Below, one piece after another: positions 6,207 to 10,245 of a DNA stretch of 10,245 nt (its first letter is position 1; the number at the start of each line of letters is the position of its first letter). Under the pieces are notes generated by a model that was not told where the DNA came from, searched no databases, and was given only the letters and a program-made list of their open reading frames with translations. The translations under genes were made by a program, and so were the position numbers. The stretch is from Pseudomonadota bacterium (GTDB taxonomy: Bacteria > Pseudomonadota > Alphaproteobacteria > UBA8366 > GCA-2717185). The stretch is taken from the NCBI GenBank assembly GCA_027619655.1, contig JAQCHR010000086.1, positions 1 to 10,245 on the forward strand. Reading direction: 5' to 3'.

Positions 6207-7601
6207 TCAATCGGGCCATACCGGCTGATGGGTCGTCAGCGGCACCGGCGGCCGCGCCCAGAAGGATGGCGTCTCCGACAGGGTCACCGCGGGCGCCAGA
6301 TGCCGGATCGTGCCGAACGCACTCTGCGTTTCCATCGTCAGGTCCATCACGTCGTCCAGGCTGGGGTCCGGCAGGCTTCGCGCATTTGCCGCAGCGCCGA
6401 CCCGCCCCAGCCGCTTGATCCAGTGCGCCGTCTGGGCCAGCGAGACCCGCACATGATAGCTCCCGCCATCGACGGCACGGCGGCGCAGCGCCTCCATGAC
6501 GCCATAGGCGCCCAGATACCCGGTCACGTAGTCCAGCACCTGCGCCGGCAGATGCTGCGGGGTGCCGTCGCCGCCCTCGCTCTGTTCGTGAACGATCCCG
6601 CTGCAGCATTGCACGATGCTGTCGAACCCCCGCTTGGCGCGCCACGGACCGGCATGGCTGAAGGCGCAGAGCGACAGGCAGACGATGCCGGGACGCAGTT
6701 CGGCCAGCACTTCGGGCGAAAACCCGCGGCCGGCGATGGTGCCCGGGCGGTACCCCTGCGAAAACACATCGGAATTGCCGACGAGCCGCCGCATCACCTC
6801 CTTGCCGGAATCGGACGCGATATCGATTTCGGCGGCATATTTCCCGTAGCCGGTGTCGACCACCAGCGCCTCGTTGAAGGCAAGGTCCGGCCCGCTGATC
6901 CGCATCACGTCCGCGCCGTGCTCGGCCAGGGTGCGGCCGCACATCGGCCCCGCGATGACCCGCGTCACATCGACCACCCGGATCCCTGCGAGCGGCCGCG
7001 CGCCTGCCGCAAAGGGCTCCGGGGCGCTGTCGCCGATCCGGGTGATGTCGAACAGGGGCAGCCCGTCGATCGCGGCCGATTGGGGATGCGCCGCCCATTC
7101 CGCCGGCGAGCGCACCATGCCGGCGATGGAATCCGCCTCGGTCACCGCGGTTTCCAGCGCCAGCCCATCCCATTTGGCGACCGCGGCGGCGACCGCCGCT
7201 TTCGTCGATTCAGCGCCCAGCAGGGCAAGTGTCCGGGCGCGGTGATGCGGGTAATTGCAATGCAGTTGAACCCACCGGCCGTCGCGGCACTGGTAAATGC
7301 CCGACACGGGATCCGCGGCGTGCATCTTCTTGCCGTCCCGGTAAAGAAAACGATCGCTGCGCATTGCCATAGCCGCCCGGCGCACATCGATCGCCACGTT
7401 TTGCCGTCGTCCGGTCCTGAGTTCCCACAGATTGGCCGCCGCCAGCCCGGTCGCCGAAATCACCGCCGCTCCGGCCGTGCCGATGAGAAAATTGCTCGCC
7501 AGAACCCGGTCGGACCCGGTGATCTGCACCTGTTCCTGCGACGCGGGCCCCTGCCCGGCGAGGGACAGAATATCGTTCAGTGCTGCGTAGGATTGCGACA
7601 T
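6207..7601 (-). CDS. Family III CoA transferase (CaiB/BaiF) with rearranged domain order
   Basis: The product has 464 residues; usual family members are near 400. Residues 203-400 carry the typical N-terminal part: PLAGIRVVDVTRVIAGPMCGRTLAEHGADVMRI split as PLAGIRVVDVTRVIAGP (203-219) and LAEHGADVMRI (225-235), then FSQGYRPGTIAGRGF (280-294), LSLCAFSHAGPW (309-320), and Asp357 in AQVLDYVTGYLG as the catalytic aspartate that forms the acyl-enzyme. Residues about 30-175 instead resemble the C-terminal part of the family: a helix plus TGRRQNVAIDV (63-73), GIYQCRDGRWVQLH (101-114), and a helical EWAAHP segment (168-173). That half lacks an equivalent catalytic Asp. The enzyme should move CoA between carboxylic acids; the substrate is unknown. 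AAAGGA lies about 12-13 bases before the ATG. It is the first gene of a likely operon with the PuuE-like gene. Confidence 0.85.
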   Translation of the reverse strand: MSQSYAALNDILSLAGQGPASQEQVQITGSDRVLASNFLIGTAGAAVISATGLAAANLWELRTGRRQNVAIDVRRAAMAMRSDRFLYRDGKKMHAADPVSGIYQCRDGRWVQLHCNYPHHRARTLALLGAESTKAAVAAAVAKWDGLALETAVTEADSIAGMVRSPAEWAAHPQSAAIDGLPLFDITRIGDSAPEPFAAGARPLAGIRVVDVTRVIAGPMCGRTLAEHGADVMRISGPDLAFNEALVVDTGYGKYAAEIDIASDSGKEVMRRLVGNSDVFSQGYRPGTIAGRGFSPEVLAELRPGIVCLSLCAFSHAGPWRAKRGFDSIVQCCSGIVHEQSEGGDGTPQHLPAQVLDYVTGYLGAYGVMEALRRRAVDGGSYHVRVSLAQTAHWIKRLGRVGAAANARSLPDPSLDDVMDLTMETQSAFGTIRHLAPAVTLSETPSFWARPPVPLTTHQPVWPD

Positions 7602-7777
7602 GGCCTGGATATTTCCTTTTGACGATGGACGAAAGAAGAATCGGGTATCCCGATCATATTGCGCCGCGGCATATAACAGAAGTGCCGGTGCTGCCGTTCC
7701 TGACCTGCGGATATACTTTTCTTGCGATACAATGTGTTAGAATACGGACAGGCCTTTTCACGGGAACATGACTCCAG
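7602..7777. promoter_or_regulatory. Divergent intergenic region between the CoA transferase and cytochrome c genes
   Basis: This is the longest gap in the window, 176 bases, and it separates divergent genes. It contains a small inverted repeat, ATCGGG-TAT-CCCGAT at 7640-7654, about 40 bases ahead of the CoA transferase start, a possible operator. Towards the cytochrome gene the sequence turns AT-rich, with TACAAT and TAGAAT as candidate -10 elements around 7727-7745, but no -35 at the right distance is convincing. An out-of-frame ATG at 7768-7770 precedes the cytochrome ATG. Confidence 0.35.
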
Positions 7778-8101
7778 ATGCAAAGAACGCTGATTATCGC
7801 GGCCATCCTTTCAATGTTGCAAATCTCCGATGGCGCCGTCCGGGCCGCGGGTGACGAGGCTGCTTCCGGTCGCCTGCTGGCACAGCAGTTCTGTGCGCGG
7901 TGCCACGCCATCGACGCCACCGGCAAGAGCCCCTTTGAGCCTGCCCCGCCATTCCGGACGTTATCCGCGAAATATCCGCTGGAGGAACTTGAGGAAGCAC
8001 TGGCGAAAGGTATCATCGTCGGCCATGAGGCCATGCCGGAATTCCAGCTTTCGCCGGAACAGATCGACAGCTTTATCGCCTATCTGCACAGCCTGGATTA
8101 A
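7778..8101 (+). CDS. Secreted monohaem class I cytochrome c
   Basis: This 107-residue protein begins with a Sec signal peptide (about 1-24: short basic start, hydrophobic ILS-rich core, AVRAA cleavage region). The mature part holds one haem-attachment motif, CARCH (39-43). The distal Met ligand is most likely Met86 in HEAMPEF, and a C-terminal helix SPEQIDSFIAYLHSL packs on the N-terminal one. This is the layout of small class I cytochromes c such as c-551/c-555 types, which carry electrons in the periplasm. GGGAAC about 11 bases upstream is a weak ribosome binding site. It precedes the YceI-family gene by 100 bases on the same strand, suggesting but not proving a shared role. The electron donor and acceptor cannot be told from the sequence. 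Confidence 0.9.
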   Translation: MQRTLIIAAILSMLQISDGAVRAAGDEAASGRLLAQQFCARCHAIDATGKSPFEPAPPFRTLSAKYPLEELEEALAKGIIVGHEAMPEFQLSPEQIDSFIAYLHSLD

Positions 8102-8201
8102 CCCCGCCGGCCGGCTTCACGCCTATGCGAAAGCTGATGCACCCGCTCGCCCTGTTATGCTATCTCTTTGGTCGGGCATTGATATTACCGGGGGCACCAG
8201 C
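8102..8201 (+). promoter_or_regulatory. Intergenic region before the YceI-family gene
   Basis: The 100-base gap opens with a self-complementary GCCGGCCGGC (8106-8115) directly after the cytochrome stop, which could form a hairpin but lacks a T-run. A TATGCT hexamer near 8156-8161 is a weak -10 candidate. GGGGGC at 8190-8195 may serve as the ribosome binding site of the next gene. Whether the two genes share a transcript is undecided. Confidence 0.25.
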
Positions 8202-8855
8202 ATGATAAAGAAACTCGGATACCGGAACCCCAACAGATACCCGGGCCGCATAAGCGGGGCGTTCATTGCCGCAGCATTCGCTACTGCCCTGTTGACCGCC
8301 GGGGCATCCGACGCGGCGCAGAAGAAATACGTCATCGATCCGGCGCATCTGTCCATCGGCTTCCTGGTCGACCACGCCGGTTACGGCAAGGTGCTGGGCA
8401 TGTTCCGCAAGGCGAAAGGCGAAGTCACCTTTGACGAGGAGACAAAAACCCTGAGCGCCGCTACCGTGGTGATTGATACCGAGAGCGTCTTCAGCAACCA
8501 TGAAAAGCGCGACGAACACCTGCGCAGCCCTGATTTCCTCAATGCCGGGGAGTTTCCGGACATGACCTTCACGCTGACCGGGTCCAGCGCCACGGGCGAT
8601 ACAACCGGCACCGTCGAAGGCGAACTGGAACTGCTGGGCCGCAAGCATCCCGTCACTCTGGACGTGACCCTGAACAAGGCCGCCGAATATCCCTTCGGCG
8701 GCGGGTTGTTCGGAGCGAAACCCTATGCGCTGGGCATTTCGGCGCGCGGGTCGTTCAAGCGCAGCACCTTCGGCATGACCTACGGCGTGGAACAGGGCTG
8801 GGTCGGGGACGAGATCGAACTGATCATCGAATTCGAAGCCGTACGCGAGGAATAA
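8202..8855 (+). CDS. YceI-family periplasmic protein
   Basis: The 217-residue product has a signal peptide with a longish basic start and a hydrophobic stretch at about 19-33, with likely cleavage after the SDA at 36-38. The rest is a YceI lipocalin-like beta barrel: YVIDPAHLSIGFLVDH (43-58), a phrase diagnostic of the family, then GMFRKAKGEVTFDEE, VVIDTESVFSNHEKRDEHLRS split as VVIDTESVFSN and KRDEHLRSPDFLNA, EFPDMTFTLTG, LELLGRKHPVTLDV, and a C-terminal ISARGSFKRSTFGM segment. YceI-fold proteins bind isoprenoid or quinone-like lipids and are often found near cytochrome b561; here the neighbour is a small cytochrome c. Function beyond lipid/quinone binding is inference. ATG 8202 was chosen because it alone includes the whole signal peptide. 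Confidence 0.92.
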   Translation: MIKKLGYRNPNRYPGRISGAFIAAAFATALLTAGASDAAQKKYVIDPAHLSIGFLVDHAGYGKVLGMFRKAKGEVTFDEETKTLSAATVVIDTESVFSNHEKRDEHLRSPDFLNAGEFPDMTFTLTGSSATGDTTGTVEGELELLGRKHPVTLDVTLNKAAEYPFGGGLFGAKPYALGISARGSFKRSTFGMTYGVEQGWVGDEIELIIEFEAVREE

Positions 8856-8867
8856 TCCGGTCCGGCC

Positions 8868-9761
8868 TCAGTAGCCGCCCGACATGCCGTCCAGAAGGAA
8901 GGCCACCGTGACAGCCGCCACCGCCACCACATAGGGCGGCGCCGAGGCCAGGATACGGTAGCCTTTCTCCGGCGTCGCCATCGGCCGGCAGAAGGGCAGC
9001 AGGTCCGTCACGAAACAGAGTGACAACAGCAGCAGAGCCGCCGGGGTGACCGTCGAAAACAACGCCGCCTGCATCGCCACGGCGACCGTAACGGCGCCGA
9101 GGCCGAGCACCAGCCCGGCGCCGATTCGGGCCCGCTGCCGGCCCAGGTTCCAGATCGCGGCGCCCGCGCCGACCGCGCCGGCCGCAAAGGACAGCAGCCC
9201 CAGCGACGCCGCGCTGCCGAGAATGCAGATTCCACCGAGGGCGAACGCCGCCGCAACCAGTTGGGCGAGCCGTCCGTCCCGCATGCTGTTTTCCGGCCGC
9301 GAAAGCCGCCCGTCGCGGCCATTCCGCTCGGATTTGGCAATCCGCGCCAGGACGGCCAGCGCCAGAACCGTCACGACAATGATGGACGCCCATTCCATCA
9401 CCCCGCGCGACGGGTCGGAGACGAGGCGCATGATGCGCGGAAAGGCGATCCAGACGATGGCAGCCGCCGGCAGCGCGACGCTCCAGCGCAGGGCGCGAAC
9501 CGCATTGCCCGCCACGTCGAGCAGGAACCCGGCGAACAGCCCGGCCAAGGCGACATAGCCGAGCTTCTGCGTTGCGGTACGCGGCATCGCGTCCGGCCAG
9601 CCCATCAGCATCACATAGGCCACGAGGAACGCTGCCAGTCCGCCGATGCTCAGCACATGGATTGAAAGCGGCTGCCGCCCCAGGGCGCGCGACACGGCCA
9701 CGGCGAGAAGTGACAGCCCCATGGGAATGGCTACCGCGATAACGGCCGGATGATCCAGCAT
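8868..9761 (-). CDS. Polytopic membrane protein of unknown function
   Basis: I do not recognise a family for this 297-residue protein. It is very hydrophobic, with about nine or ten likely membrane spans: near 5-25, 33-53, 66-83, 93-109, 124-141, 165-185, 187-205, 211-233, 238-257 and 272-290. The one long soluble loop (about 142-164) is highly charged, with RNGRDGRLSRPENSMRDGR, and probably cytoplasmic by the positive-inside rule. Mid-membrane Gly/Ala-rich spans give no clear transporter signature. GGGAG lies 8 bases before the ATG, supporting this start. It converges on the YceI-family gene with 12 bases between the stops, and lies 119 bases downstream of the polyphosphate kinase gene on the same strand. 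An inner-membrane role is all that can be supported. Confidence 0.75.
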   Translation of the reverse strand: MLDHPAVIAVAIPMGLSLLAVAVSRALGRQPLSIHVLSIGGLAAFLVAYVMLMGWPDAMPRTATQKLGYVALAGLFAGFLLDVAGNAVRALRWSVALPAAAIVWIAFPRIMRLVSDPSRGVMEWASIIVVTVLALAVLARIAKSERNGRDGRLSRPENSMRDGRLAQLVAAAFALGGICILGSAASLGLLSFAAGAVGAGAAIWNLGRQRARIGAGLVLGLGAVTVAVAMQAALFSTVTPAALLLLSLCFVTDLLPFCRPMATPEKGYRILASAPPYVVAVAAVTVAFLLDGMSGGY

Positions 9762-9880
9762 GTCGATGTCTCCCTTTCGTGGCGTTTCAGCCGCAGCAGC
9801 GGTTTACCATACTCCACCATAGCACATGGCGCGCCCTGTGACGCCGGTCACGCCTGGCGGCGGGTATAATCGCCGGCCGC
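9762..9880. other. Intergenic region between the PPK2 and membrane protein genes
   Basis: This 119-base gap lies between two minus-strand genes. It contains the inverted repeat GTGAC-GCCG-GTCAC (9838-9851) just past the PPK2 stop, with no T-run in either direction. It could be a weak terminator stem or a regulator site. A promoter for the membrane protein gene is expected here but no clear hexamer pair is visible. Confidence 0.3.
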
Positions 9881-10245
9881 TCAGACGTCGAAATACTTGC
9901 GCGCCGCCGCCAAGGTCTGCTCGTCCAGCGGCCGCGGCGCCAGGTCGACACCGGCGGAAAGCCGCTTGCAGATCCGCGAGATGATTTCGATGCGGGAGAA
10001 TTTCTTGTCGTTCGAGGGCACCACATACCAGGGCGCATACTTTGTCGAGGTCCGCGCCAGCATCTCTTCGATGGCGGCTTCATAGGCATCCCATTTTTCG
10101 CGGTTGCGGAAATCCTCATATTGCAGCTTCCAGCGTTTCAACGGGTCCTTGAGCCTTTGCTCGAAGCGGCGAAGCTGCTCATCGGGCGTGATATGCAGGA
10201 AGAACTTGACCACCCGCGTACCGTCATCGGTCAGCATCCGCTCGA
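9881..10245 (-). CDS. ppk2: Polyphosphate kinase 2 (PPK2), C-terminal part, partial at window edge
   Basis: The C-terminal 120 or so residues are visible, ending at TGA 9881-9883; the frame is still open at the right edge, so the Met at 10235-10237 is internal. GTRVVKFFLHITPDEQLRRF, then RLKDPLKRWKLQYEDFRNR, KWDAYEAAIEEML and TSTKYAPWYVVPSNDKKFSR are all characteristic of PPK2, where this part forms the lid helices and the final strand of the P-loop kinase fold. The Walker A and B motifs lie outside the window. PPK2 enzymes transfer phosphate between polyphosphate and nucleotides, class I mainly making ATP/GTP from diphosphates. The class cannot be assigned from this part alone. The tail APRPLDEQTLAAARKYFDV is a short extension after the core. 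Confidence 0.93.
   Translation of the reverse strand, partial: ERMLTDDGTRVVKFFLHITPDEQLRRFEQRLKDPLKRWKLQYEDFRNREKWDAYEAAIEEMLARTSTKYAPWYVVPSNDKKFSRIEIISRICKRLSAGVDLAPRPLDEQTLAAARKYFDV

Noticed and set aside
5236..6228. 330-codon + strand open frame opposite the PuuE-like gene
   Set aside because: Antisense shadow; the opposite strand encodes conserved PuuE motifs and has a strong ribosome binding site.
6201..7622. 473-codon + strand open frame opposite the CoA transferase
   Set aside because: Typical GC-rich antisense shadow. The minus-strand product carries clear CaiB/BaiF motifs along its length.
9865..9870. Consensus TATAAT on the + strand near the PPK2 stop
   Set aside because: No -35 at 16-18 bases, and transcription would run antisense into PPK2 with no + strand gene following.
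1..10245. CRISPR arrays, tRNA/rRNA genes, insertion sequences, toxin-antitoxin or phage-defence genes
   Set aside because: No repeated spacers, RNA-gene cores, transposase motifs, terminal repeats or recognisable defence proteins were seen on either strand.

Overview
The window is GC-rich, with tightly packed genes, short gaps and a few GTG/TTG-type starts. Protein families and codon use suggest an alphaproteobacterium, possibly Rhodospirillales-like; this is inference and no marker gene is present. I see no rRNA, tRNA, CRISPR array, insertion sequence or phage gene. No stretch over about 180 bases lacks a gene.

Layout. Positions 1-95 hold the C-terminal end of a probable thiamine-diphosphate-dependent enzyme (+). 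It converges on a YfcG-type glutathione S-transferase (116-811, -). Divergent from the transferase is a three-gene + cluster: an NMT1/THI5-like substrate-binding-fold protein without a signal peptide (902-1831), a crotonase-family protein (1867-2634) and an NAD-type short-chain dehydrogenase (2640-3416). The last two are translationally close. The set resembles a small CoA-ester or organic-acid catabolic cluster whose substrate cannot be read from the sequence.

Positions 3429-5158 (-) hold a PAS / degenerate GGDEF / EAL cyclic-di-GMP signalling gene. As given it is broken by an in-frame TGA (TGG to TGA would restore Trp) and by an apparent one-base loss in a 7-base homopolymer near the start. 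The two ORFs read best as pieces of one 576-residue protein.

Positions 5218-7601 (-) hold a likely two-gene operon: a family III CoA transferase with an unusual domain order, followed by a PuuE-type allantoinase/polysaccharide deacetylase-family hydrolase. Divergent from it are a secreted monohaem cytochrome c (7778-8101, +) and a secreted YceI-family protein (8202-8855, +), a plausible periplasmic redox or lipid-quinone pair. A polytopic membrane protein of unknown function (8868-9761, -) converges on them. The window closes with the C-terminal part of a polyphosphate kinase 2 (9881-10245, -), whose start lies beyond the right edge.

I found no convincing wholly new system. The items most worth a second look are the doubly interrupted PAS-GGDEF-EAL gene, the rearranged CoA transferase beside a PuuE-like hydrolase, and the signal-less NMT1-like protein leading a crotonase/SDR cluster.
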